DNA from: DASRTE01 sp035656095
Lineage (GTDB): Bacteria; Actinomycetota; Actinomycetes; Jiangellales; Jiangellaceae
Assembly (NCBI GenBank): GCA_035656095.1
Contig: DASRTE010000197.1
Location: 1 to 32,594 of the forward strand
Direction: 5' to 3'
DNA: 32,594 nucleotides
The notes beneath the pieces were generated by a model. That model was not told where the DNA came from, did no database searches, and was given only the letters and a program-made list of their open reading frames with translations. Made by a program: the position numbers and the translations under genes. Positions 24,777 to 31,644 of this stretch are shown here, piece after piece. Numbering within the stretch: the first letter of the stretch is position 1; each line of letters starts with the position of its first letter.

Positions 24777-25979
24777 TCAGGAGGGTCGTCGGGCGTCGGA
24801 AGCAGTCGCCGGCACTGCCGGCGGTCCGCTTGCGCCGGCCGGAGCGGGTGACCCGGCCGACTCGACGACGACGCGGAACTTCTCACCGGTCGCGGCCCAT
24901 GTGAACTGACGGGCGCGCCTGCGGGCCGCCGCACCCATCCTGTCGCGAAGGCCCGGATCGCCCAGCAGCAGCGCCACGTGCTCCGTGAACTGAGCCGGGT
25001 CGTCGGCGAGAAGGCCGGTCTCGCCGTGCACCACCGATTCGGCTGTTCCCCCGGCGGCGCGGAAGGCCACCGTGGGCGTCCCCTGCGCGGCAGCCTCCAC
25101 CACAACCAGGCCCCACCCTTCCTTCAGCGACGGCATCAGGTTCACCGAGGCCGCTGCGAGCAGGCGATGCTTGGTGGCATCGCCGACGTACCCCCGGAAC
25201 CGCACGGCACCGGCGACGCCGAGCCGTCGTGCGTGCGCGCGAAGGGCGTCCTGCCAGTAGCCCGAGCCGACGACGTCGAGTGTCAGCGTCGGGAAGCGCT
25301 CCCTCAACGATGCGAGGGTGTCGATGGCGAACTCCACCCGCTTGTGGGGGACCAGCCGGCCGAGGATCACCACGGACGGCTGTTCGTGTCCGCCCTCGCC
25401 CCCGCCGACATCGAGCTCGCCGGGGAGGTCGTTGCCCGCGTAGATCACCTGCACCTGTGCCGGATCGACGCCGAGGCCGGCGAGCTCGGACCGTGTCGCT
25501 TCGGAGACGGTGACGTATCGGGAGCCGCGGTAGACCACGGGTGCGACGCGGGACTCGAGCCACCACCCGAGGCGGGCTCGCGCTGGGCCGAAGACCACAG
25601 GCCACTGCTCCTTGTGCACGTGGTGGACCAGGACGATCACGGGTGCACTGGTGAGCAATGGTGTCCAGAACGGCACGCCGTTCTGGACGTCAACGATGGC
25701 GTCATAGCGGTCGCGCCGGCGCAGCACATGCATGGCGGCACGTAGATAGACGGAGTAGCGCCCGCCGCGCCGGACGAGCCGCACGGAGCCGAGTTGCTTA
25801 TCCCGCGCGCCCCCAGGGTACGTGGCACACAGGACCGTGGCTTCCCATCCGGCGTCGCTCATGGCCTGCGCCAACCGCTCGACGAACATCTCCGAGCCAC
25901 CGCCCTCCGGGTGGCTCCGGTCGCGCCAGGTGAGGAACAGGACGCGTGGCCTGCGGTCTCGCACGGTATCAGCACTCAT
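24777..25979 (-). CDS. Family 4 glycosyltransferase, similar to mycobacterial Rv0225 type
   Basis: This GT-B glycosyltransferase of 400 residues belongs to GT4. The N-terminal domain reads RPRVLFLTWRDRSHPEGGGSEMFVERLAQAM, a glycine-rich acceptor loop typical of lipopolysaccharide or mannosyl-type enzymes. PVIVLVHHVHKEQWPVVFG and YVTVSEATRSELAGLGV follow. The donor domain has VQVIYAGNDLPGE, VVILGRLVPHKRVEFAI and the E-x7-E motif SLKEGWGLVVVEAAAQGTPTVAF. The frame is open to 26144, but the ATG at 25979 (MSADTVRDRRPRVLFL) fits the family and leaves room for the upstream -10 box. It is divergent from a methyltransferase gene; the same pairing of gene types exists, as I recall, at Rv0225/Rv0224c of M. 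tuberculosis. The tail after the fold is Ala/Pro-rich. Confidence 0.89.
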   Translation of the reverse strand: MSADTVRDRRPRVLFLTWRDRSHPEGGGSEMFVERLAQAMSDAGWEATVLCATYPGGARDKQLGSVRLVRRGGRYSVYLRAAMHVLRRRDRYDAIVDVQNGVPFWTPLLTSAPVIVLVHHVHKEQWPVVFGPARARLGWWLESRVAPVVYRGSRYVTVSEATRSELAGLGVDPAQVQVIYAGNDLPGELDVGGGEGGHEQPSVVILGRLVPHKRVEFAIDTLASLRERFPTLTLDVVGSGYWQDALRAHARRLGVAGAVRFRGYVGDATKHRLLAAASVNLMPSLKEGWGLVVVEAAAQGTPTVAFRAAGGTAESVVHGETGLLADDPAQFTEHVALLLGDPGLRDRMGAAARRRARQFTWAATGEKFRVVVESAGSPAPAGASGPPAVPATASDARRPS

Positions 25980-26026
25980 GGGCGGGTGTGCTCCGCGGTT
26001 CGCTCGGCCGGAAGGGCTGGCCGGTA

Positions 26027-26032
26027 AGGCTA
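26027..26032 (-). promoter_or_regulatory. Candidate -10 box of the GT4 gene at 24777-25979
   Basis: On the minus strand this reads TAGCCT and predicts a leader of about 40 bases. It shares the 147-base divergent gap (25980-26126) with the leaderless methyltransferase promoter. Confidence 0.35.
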
Positions 26033-26113
26033 CGCGGCATCCGCCGTCGGTGTCCCACCGGGTCGATGCGTTGCCATCCGCAGGCGGTTGTCTGCGGTAG
26101 TGCGCCGTGCAAC

Positions 26114-26119
26114 TAGCAT
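26114..26119 (+). promoter_or_regulatory. -10 box of a leaderless promoter for the methyltransferase at 26127
   Basis: TAGCAT fits TANNNT and is 7 bases before the GTG at 26127, the same arrangement as at pyk, pdtaR and polA. It decides the start: the longer frame from 26088 would begin upstream of the promoter. Confidence 0.5.
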
Positions 26120-26126
26120 CCGGCCG

Positions 26127-26885
26127 GTGACCAGCGCTGAGCACGGGGGTCTACGACGCTCGATGGCACTGCTCGCGGCGTTCCGCGTCGAGCAGGCAGA
26201 TCCCGAGCGTTTCTACTCGACGCTCGCGGCAGACTCGGTGCGGATCGTCGCGAACTACACCCGCGTCGGCGGGCGACTCGTTCTCGACGTCGGCGCCGGC
26301 CGCCCAGAGTTTGCCAAGGCCTTCACCGAAGCCGGTGCCACGTACGTTGCGCTCGATGTGAACGAGCGAAGTGCCGCCGCGTCTGCGGCGACGTCGTTCT
26401 GCGTCGTCGGCTCGGGTGAGCGGTTGCCGTTCGCCGATGCGTCACTCGACGTGGCCTTCGCCAGCAACGTCCTCGAGCACGTCCGTCAGCCGACGATGCT
26501 GCTCGACGAACTGGTCAGGGTCACCCGCCCCGGAGGAATCGTCGTGTGCGCCTACACGAACTGGCTCTCGCCATGGGGCGGCCACGAGACCTCGCCGTGG
26601 CACTACCTGGGTGCTGAACGGGCCGCCCGACTCTACGAACGGCGGACCGGACACACGCCGAAGAACATGGTGGGATCGACACTCTTCAGAGTGTCGGTGC
26701 GCGACGGGTTGCGGTGGGCTCGGGGTCGACACGACGCCGTACTCGTCGACGCCCGGCCCCGCTACTTGCCGGAGTGGTGTCGGGCAATCGTCCGACTGCC
26801 CGGCCTGCGCGAGGTGGCCACCTGGAATCTGTTGCTCGTGTTGCGGCGGACCGTGGGAGATGCCGTTCATCCGGGGCAGGCGTGA
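26127..26885 (+). CDS. SAM-dependent methyltransferase (Methyltransf_11-like), Rv0224c type
   Basis: This 252-residue class I methyltransferase has motif I in RLVLDVGAGRPEFAKAFTEAGATYVALDVNE, followed by GERLPFADASLDVAFASNVLEHVRQP (the acidic and post-I motifs of Methyltransf_11) and VRVTRPGGIVVCAYTNWLSPWGGHETSPWHYLG. The last half contains an Arg-rich region that ends in VATWNLLLVLRR. The length and neighbours match, from memory, mycobacterial Rv0224c, which is divergent from a GT4 gene in the same manner. The GTG at 26127 is chosen on the basis of the -10 box 7 bases upstream. The substrate is probably an envelope sugar or lipid carrier, but this is inference. It is convergent with the flippase gene, with 91 bases between them in which I see no terminator. 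Confidence 0.87.
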   Translation: MTSAEHGGLRRSMALLAAFRVEQADPERFYSTLAADSVRIVANYTRVGGRLVLDVGAGRPEFAKAFTEAGATYVALDVNERSAAASAATSFCVVGSGERLPFADASLDVAFASNVLEHVRQPTMLLDELVRVTRPGGIVVCAYTNWLSPWGGHETSPWHYLGAERAARLYERRTGHTPKNMVGSTLFRVSVRDGLRWARGRHDAVLVDARPRYLPEWCRAIVRLPGLREVATWNLLLVLRRTVGDAVHPGQA

Positions 26886-26976
26886 CGACGGACGCACGGA
26901 CCGGCACCGTACGGGACCGGGCCGGCTCGGCAGCGTTCGCTCCGCGTTTCGACGGCGCGCCCCAGCTCAGGGCCTG

Positions 26977-28209
26977 TCATGGCACTGCCGGACCGTCTCG
27001 CGACCGGCTCCGACGTCGCGAGATGACCCGCTCCCGGGCCAGACCCCACAGGACGAGCAACCCGGCCGCGGACAGAGCCGGGCCGAGGACGCCACCCAGG
27101 CTCGTGGCGGTGATCTCGACGACGACCACGTAGGCCAGCAACACCCCCCACACCACCGCTGTGGTCGGCAGGTCCCCGCTGGCCAGGTGGGCGTAGACGA
27201 GCAGCTGTGCGACCGCGAACAGCGCGCCGAGAGCGGTGAACGCCGGGATCCAGGGAGCGAGGTCGGCGTAACGCGAGCCGGCCACGATGGAGACGGCCGG
27301 CCCGGCCAGTACGGCCGTCCCCGCCACCAGGGCCGCGCCACAGCCCGCGACGGCGAGCAGGCCCAGGCGGAACGCCCCGCGGCGTCGTTTCGGGTCGGTG
27401 AGCGCGGGAAACGCTACGAGCGGCACGAACTGGGGCAACCAGAAGGCGATCTTGGTGAACACGGAGCCGGCGACGTAGAAGCCGCTGTCACGTGCGGACA
27501 GCACGTGTCGGGCAAGGACAACGTCGGCGTTGGTCACGACGACGAGGCCGAGCAGGAGAGCACCGGCGAGGAAGGTGGCGCGGAGGCTGGCTGCGAACGT
27601 GGCGCGCGTCCCCGGACCCAACGGCGGCCGCGCGATGAGCCAGGCGCCTGCCGTGGCGACGGTCAGCCCGGCCGCGACACCGATCAGCGCTCCAGAAGCC
27701 GTCGGCCGGACAGCCATCCCGGCCAGGCCACCCCCGACCCGGAGTGCGGCCTGCCCCGCGACGAGCACGCCGAGGGCCGTGAAGCGCTCTGCACCCTGGA
27801 CCAAGCCCACGGCAGGTGCCGTGGCGGTCACAACGGCCACGGCGACCGCGGCGGCGAGGACAGGTACCACCGACGGTAGCTGGAGGAATGCGGCGACCGG
27901 CGGGGCCAGCAACCCCAGACCCAGGCCCGTGGCGAGCGCGAGGGCCAATCCCGACCGTACGGCCGACGCCACGGGCTCACGGCGGGCCCTGGACCGCGCG
28001 ACGGTGGCCTGAACCGCGAGTGCGGGCACGCCGCCGGCGATGATCAGCGCCATTACGGCGCCGAAGGCCCCGAACTCCGTAGGCTCGAGGAGCCGGGCGG
28101 CGACCACCGTCAGCGCGTACGCGATCACGTTGGCGATGCTCGTGGCTGCTGCGAGACCCCCCGCCGTCGCGACCTGAGCCGTCAGCTGCGTGCGCCGGTT
28201 CTGCTTCAC
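26977..28209 (-). CDS. Polysaccharide flippase-like membrane protein (MATE/Wzx superfamily)
   Basis: This 410-residue protein is hydrophobic throughout, with about 12 membrane segments. The N-terminus AGGLAAATSIANVIAYALTVVAARLLEPTEFGAFGAVMAL is typical of O-antigen/teichoic acid flippases (polysaccharide biosynthesis protein family), where the position after the second segment reads L-x-P-x-E-(F/Y)-G. VVTNADVVLARHVLSARDSGFYVAGSVFTKIAFWLPQFVPLVAFPAL is the second family hallmark. The C-terminus is Arg-rich (RERVISRRRSRSRD). The start is GTG at 28209 with GAGG close upstream. It would move a lipid-linked glycan across the membrane to the extracellular AftD-like enzymes next to it. It is divergent from the following gene with only 41 bases between starts. 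Confidence 0.85.
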   Translation of the reverse strand: MKQNRRTQLTAQVATAGGLAAATSIANVIAYALTVVAARLLEPTEFGAFGAVMALIIAGGVPALAVQATVARSRARREPVASAVRSGLALALATGLGLGLLAPPVAAFLQLPSVVPVLAAAVAVAVVTATAPAVGLVQGAERFTALGVLVAGQAALRVGGGLAGMAVRPTASGALIGVAAGLTVATAGAWLIARPPLGPGTRATFAASLRATFLAGALLLGLVVVTNADVVLARHVLSARDSGFYVAGSVFTKIAFWLPQFVPLVAFPALTDPKRRRGAFRLGLLAVAGCGAALVAGTAVLAGPAVSIVAGSRYADLAPWIPAFTALGALFAVAQLLVYAHLASGDLPTTAVVWGVLLAYVVVVEITATSLGGVLGPALSAAGLLVLWGLARERVISRRRSRSRDGPAVP

Positions 28210-28250
28210 TGTCGCCTCGGCGTCGACCGTCTACGGGATGGGAGGCCAGT

Positions 28251-30002
28251 GTGGCTGATACGCCTTCGTTCCCGCCGGTCGGGCAGCGCTACCCGTGGTC
28301 GCTGCTGGCGTGGTGCGCCGGCCTTGCGGCGCTCGTCCTGGCGCCGCTGGCTCGGCCGGGTTTCCTGCTCTCCTACGACATGGTCACAGTGCCACGGCAG
28401 GAGCTCGTTCCGGATGCGTTGGGACTGGGCAGCGCGTTGCCCCGGGCAGTTCCGCTGGACGCCGTGGTGGCCGTGCTGACTCATGTGGTTCCGGGCGAGC
28501 TGTTCTACCGGATCGTGCTGGTCGGGACTCTCGCCGGCGGAGCACTCGGAGCGGCGATGCTGCTTCCACGGGCCTCGACATCCGTGCGCGCCGTGGCCGC
28601 TGCGGCGTACGTGTGGAATGCCTATGTCGCTGAGCGGCTGGTGATCGGGCATTGGGGCCTGCTGGTGGCGTACGCCGTGCTGCCATGGCTACTGCGTGCT
28701 GGGCTGGCCGTGCGGAGCGGCGAGCGAGCGGCGCTGCCGGCGGCGTTGGTGCTGGCTGCGCTGGCGTCGGTGACGCCCACGGGTGGGGTACTGGCCGCCG
28801 GCGTTCTCGTTGTCTTGGCGGCGTTGCCCGGTCCGTACCGGTGGCCCGCGGCGTCGGCCGCGGCCGGCTGTGTCGTGCTGCAGTTGCCGTGGCTCGTGTC
28901 CGCCGTGCTGACGCCCGCGTCGCTGACGTCGGATCCACGTGCCGTGGAAGCCTTCGCGGCCCACCCGGACTCTCCGCTCGGTCTGGTCGGCAGCGTGCTC
29001 ACGCTGGGCGGCATCTGGAACTCCGAGGTCGTACCGGAAAGCCGCTCTCTCTGGACGGCAGCGATCGTCACCGTCGCATGGGTGAGTCTCGCGCTGGGCG
29101 GGATCTCACGACTACGTCCGAACCTGGGGCGGTCGGCAGCGCTCGCGCTGGCCGTCCTTGCCGTGATGGGCATCGTGTTGAGCCTGGCCGGTGCGTTCGG
29201 GGACGGGCTCGCGTGGGCAGTGGAACGTCTCCCCGGCGCCGGCCTGCTGCGCGACGGACCGAAGTTCCTCGCGTGGTACTCGCTCGCGCTCGCCCCCACG
29301 GCCGCCCTGGGCGCGGCCCGGCTGGCGGCCTCGGTGTCCCGCTGGAGCGCGGGACGCGTGTCCGCCACCGTGGTGACCGGCGTCGTGGCCGTGCTTCCGC
29401 TGGCCGCACTGCCCGACCTCGCGTGGGGAGTCGCGGGACGGCTGTCGCCGGTCCACTACCCCCCGAGCTGGACCGACGTACGCGCGGCGCTCCACCGCGA
29501 ACCCGACCACGGTGCGCTCGTCGTGCTGCCATATCAGCCGTATCGATCGTTCGACTGGAACGACCGCCGAACCGTCCTCGACCCGCTGCCGCGTTACGTG
29601 GGCGTCGAGACCGTCGTCCCGGACACGCTGACCGTCGGCAGCCGGCGGCTGGCCGGGGAGGACCCTCGGGCGTCGGCCGTGGCGCGGGCTCTCCGCACGC
29701 CCGAGCCGACAGCGCGCCTGCTTCAGCTCGGGGTGGGCTGGGTCGCCATCCAGCACGGCACGCCGGGAACCATTCTCACCGCGATGGTGGACGATCTCGA
29801 TCCCGTCATCCAGGGAGGTGACCTCGAGCTCTACCGCCTGCGCGGAGACCCGGCGCACTGGCCGGCCGTGCCACCACGGACGCCAGTGCTGGCAGCGCAC
29901 CTGATCGCTCTGGCGATTGCCGCCGGTTCCGCTGCGTGGCTGGTTGTCGCCAAGCTCACGCGGAAAGGCCAAGGCAGCCTGATAAAGTCCGTGCAAGCCT
30001 GA
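28251..30002 (+). CDS. Polytopic membrane protein, probable GT-C glycosyltransferase, Rv0226c type
   Basis: This 583-residue protein has about 10-12 membrane segments in residues 15-430 and a smaller extracytoplasmic part before a last membrane span (LIALAIAAGSAAWLVVAKL). Asp43 in the first external loop (GFLLSYDMVTVPRQEL) is positioned like the catalytic Asp of GT-C enzymes. AYVWNAYVAERLVIGHWGLL and LPGAGLLRDGPKFLAWYSLALA align by eye with AYVANPYVIVAG and VPVVGAFRTTNKVGAVLVLG in the AftD-like protein of this window, so I infer a shared fold. Size and neighbours match, as I recall, M. tuberculosis Rv0226c. The GTG at 28251 has GGGAGG (28240-28245) 5 bases upstream. Substrate unknown. It is followed by the DUF2613 and DUF3068 genes. 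Confidence 0.78.
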   Translation: MADTPSFPPVGQRYPWSLLAWCAGLAALVLAPLARPGFLLSYDMVTVPRQELVPDALGLGSALPRAVPLDAVVAVLTHVVPGELFYRIVLVGTLAGGALGAAMLLPRASTSVRAVAAAAYVWNAYVAERLVIGHWGLLVAYAVLPWLLRAGLAVRSGERAALPAALVLAALASVTPTGGVLAAGVLVVLAALPGPYRWPAASAAAGCVVLQLPWLVSAVLTPASLTSDPRAVEAFAAHPDSPLGLVGSVLTLGGIWNSEVVPESRSLWTAAIVTVAWVSLALGGISRLRPNLGRSAALALAVLAVMGIVLSLAGAFGDGLAWAVERLPGAGLLRDGPKFLAWYSLALAPTAALGAARLAASVSRWSAGRVSATVVTGVVAVLPLAALPDLAWGVAGRLSPVHYPPSWTDVRAALHREPDHGALVVLPYQPYRSFDWNDRRTVLDPLPRYVGVETVVPDTLTVGSRRLAGEDPRASAVARALRTPEPTARLLQLGVGWVAIQHGTPGTILTAMVDDLDPVIQGGDLELYRLRGDPAHWPAVPPRTPVLAAHLIALAIAAGSAAWLVVAKLTRKGQGSLIKSVQA

Positions 30003-30033
30003 TGGGCGCGAGCACGAGGAGTAGGCGGGTCAG

Positions 30034-30198
30034 ATGAGTACCGTTCTTGCCGGGGTGGTCGCCGCTGTGCTCGGCGCCGCACTCGCGGTCGCCGCAGCCG
30101 TCACGGTCGTCAACGTGGCGAGCGGACCGACCCCGCAGGAGGTCGCGCAGGAGCGTGGGCAACTCGCCGCCGAGGATCTGGCCTACGGCAGCAACTGA
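30034..30198 (+). CDS. Small single-span protein, DUF2613-like
   Basis: This 54-residue protein begins MSTVLAGVVAAVLGAALAVAAAVTVVNVA, one membrane or signal segment, followed by a short polar tail that ends AAEDLAYGSN. The size, the early hydrophobic helix and the terminal YG-N motif are like DUF2613 proteins; as I recall, a small protein of this kind (Rv0236A) is next to aftD in mycobacteria. GAGGAG at 30016-30021 is a possible ribosome-binding site, with rather long spacing. It lies 31 bases after the 583-residue membrane protein gene and is probably on the same transcript. The function is unknown; a role as a small partner or assembly factor of the GT-C enzymes is speculation from location. 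Confidence 0.72.
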   Translation: MSTVLAGVVAAVLGAALAVAAAVTVVNVASGPTPQEVAQERGQLAAEDLAYGSN

Positions 30199-30253
30199 CC
30201 GGCAATGGTCACGGAGTAGTTTCGACCACTACGCGTGAGTAGCGGCGATGCGC

Positions 30254-30259
30254 TAGGTT
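30254..30259 (+). promoter_or_regulatory. Candidate -10 box of the DUF3068 gene
   Basis: TAGGTT fits TANNNT and would give a leader of about 40 bases carrying the AGGGAAGG ribosome-binding site (30292-30299). A GTAGT/ACTAC inverted repeat with a 7-base spacer lies upstream at 30216-30232. No -35 is evident. Confidence 0.35.
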
Positions 30260-30304
30260 GCGGCGCCGTCACGTCGAGTTTGTCGGGTGTCAGGGAAGGT
30301 TGCC

Positions 30305-31345
30305 ATGCGCCGAAACGTCGGCCTCGTCCTCCTCGTCGTCGGGGCGCTCTTCCTCGTGCTGGCACCTCTGCTGCGGTGGTACGCCTACCCGCGCCTGGCC
30401 GTCGCGCCGCAGGACCAGGCGAGCACGACGGTGTCGACCGGAACGGATGTCACGGTCTTCTCCATCCCGGCCCTGTTGGCCGGAGAGGATCCCGAGGTCG
30501 TCACCGACGTCACCTCGACTCGGGGCACGGTGTCGGTTGTGGAGGATCTTCCCGAGGGCACCAGCACCGATGACGTCGCCGTCTGGGAGACCGTGGTCGA
30601 CACGACGAACGCCGACGGCGACACGTTGACGGCGACACGCTCGATCGTGGCATTCGACCGCCGTACCGGCGCCGGAGTGGAGGGGTACGGCCAGTCCATC
30701 GACGGCGACCCGATCGACCACGAGGGACAGATCCTCAAGTTCCCGTTCGGCACCGAGCAGCGCGACTACGAGTTCTGGGACATCGCGCTGCGCGAGGCGA
30801 CGCCGGCCGTGTTCGATGGGGAGGACGAGATCGACGGCATGACCGTCTACCGCTTCGTCCAGACCATCGAGCCGACGGTGGTCAGCCAGCTCGAGGTGCC
30901 GGGCAGCCTCGCCGGCTCGGACGAGCCTGCGGTCGAGGCCGACCGGACGTACGCGAACACCCGCACCCTGTGGGTCGAGCCGGAGACCGGCGTCATCATC
31001 AGGGGCCAGGAGGAGCAGGACACCGTCCTGGTCTACCAGGGCGACGAGATCGCGACGATCACGAGCGGCACCATCGGCTACACCGACGAGCAGGTGCAGG
31101 CCAGGGTCGACGAGTATCGCCCGCTGGCCAGCCAGCTCAATCTCGTCGGCACCGTGCTGCCGCTAGTGCTGGGCATCCTCGGCGTGATCGGGCTGATCGC
31201 CGGCATCGTCCTGCTGCGCGCGCCGTACACCCCCCGCCGCGCCGCGGATAGGTCACAGCACGACGATGTGGACGACGCCGACGACACCGTCGTCGACGAG
31301 AAGCCGCCCATCCTCGACTTCGACTCGGAGCGCCAGTCGCCGTAG
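30305..31345 (+). CDS. DUF3068 (PorA-family) membrane protein
   Basis: This 346-residue protein has an N-terminal membrane segment (VGLVLLVVGALFLVLAPLL), a large extracytoplasmic domain, a second segment near residue 285 (LVGTVLPLVLGILGVIGLIAGIVLL) and an acidic cytoplasmic tail (HDDVDDADDTVVDEKPP). Family features are RWYAYPRLAVAPQDQ after the first segment, SIVAFDRRTGAGVEGYG, LKFPFGTEQRDYEFWD, YANTRTLWVEPETGVIIRGQEEQ and YTDEQVQARVDEYRP. DUF3068 proteins are found across actinobacteria; the PorA label in databases does not establish porin activity. The ATG at 30305 follows AGGGAAGG; the upstream GTG at 30287 lies before that site. Its position behind the GT-C gene parallels Rv0227c next to Rv0226c in mycobacteria (from memory). 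Confidence 0.87.
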   Translation: MRRNVGLVLLVVGALFLVLAPLLRWYAYPRLAVAPQDQASTTVSTGTDVTVFSIPALLAGEDPEVVTDVTSTRGTVSVVEDLPEGTSTDDVAVWETVVDTTNADGDTLTATRSIVAFDRRTGAGVEGYGQSIDGDPIDHEGQILKFPFGTEQRDYEFWDIALREATPAVFDGEDEIDGMTVYRFVQTIEPTVVSQLEVPGSLAGSDEPAVEADRTYANTRTLWVEPETGVIIRGQEEQDTVLVYQGDEIATITSGTIGYTDEQVQARVDEYRPLASQLNLVGTVLPLVLGILGVIGLIAGIVLLRAPYTPRRAADRSQHDDVDDADDTVVDEKPPILDFDSERQSP

Positions 31346-31385
31346 CCGCCGCGTGATGTGGCAGACGCGAGGCAGCGGCGGTGAT

Positions 31386-31428
31386 ACCGTTCCGTGACAC
31401 CGGTGACCACCATTCCGTGACACCGGCG
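31386..31428 (+). repeat. Two tandem 20-base direct repeats upstream of the rpsA promoter
   Basis: Units at 31386-31405 and 31409-31428 share ACC[G/A]TTCCGTGACACCGG with two mismatches over 20 bases and a period of 23 bases. They end 14 bases before the -35 box of the rpsA promoter, so they could bind an activator. The remaining bases of the 31346-31442 gap contain only a weak CCGCCGC/GCGGCGG stem (31346-31381) without a T tract. Confidence 0.75.
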
Positions 31429-31442
31429 GCGGATCGCGCCGA

Positions 31443-31472
31443 TTGACCGTGATCCGTTGCGGCGGGTAACCT
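31443..31472 (+). promoter_or_regulatory. Strong housekeeping promoter of rpsA
   Basis: TTGACC (31443-31448), an 18-base spacer and TAACCT (31467-31472) are the best vegetative promoter match in the window. Transcription would start near 31479, giving a leader of about 165 bases before the rpsA ATG. The leader holds a CGAGC/GCTCG hairpin near 31504 and a CCACGG/CCGTGG pairing near 31571-31603, but nothing I recognise as a known riboswitch. Confidence 0.7.
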
Positions 31473-31644
31473 CTGCGGTGCGCTGTGGGCCTGCGCGACC
31501 TCGGACCGAGCAGGCTTGCGCTCGTCTCATGTCGGTTCATTGGTACTTGATGCCATCACGGTGTCCGGGTCCCACGGCACGGCGATCACAGGGCCCGTGG
31601 CGCGCCACATCACAGTCATCTGTCCGACCGGAGCCCCCTACCAC

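Noticed and set aside
26886..26976. Possible intrinsic terminator between the convergent methyltransferase and flippase genes
   Set aside because: Only short imperfect GC pairings are present, with no stable stem followed by a T tract.
26371..27879. 502-codon plus-strand frame across the methyltransferase and flippase genes
   Set aside because: It overlaps two well-supported genes on both strands and shows shadow composition.
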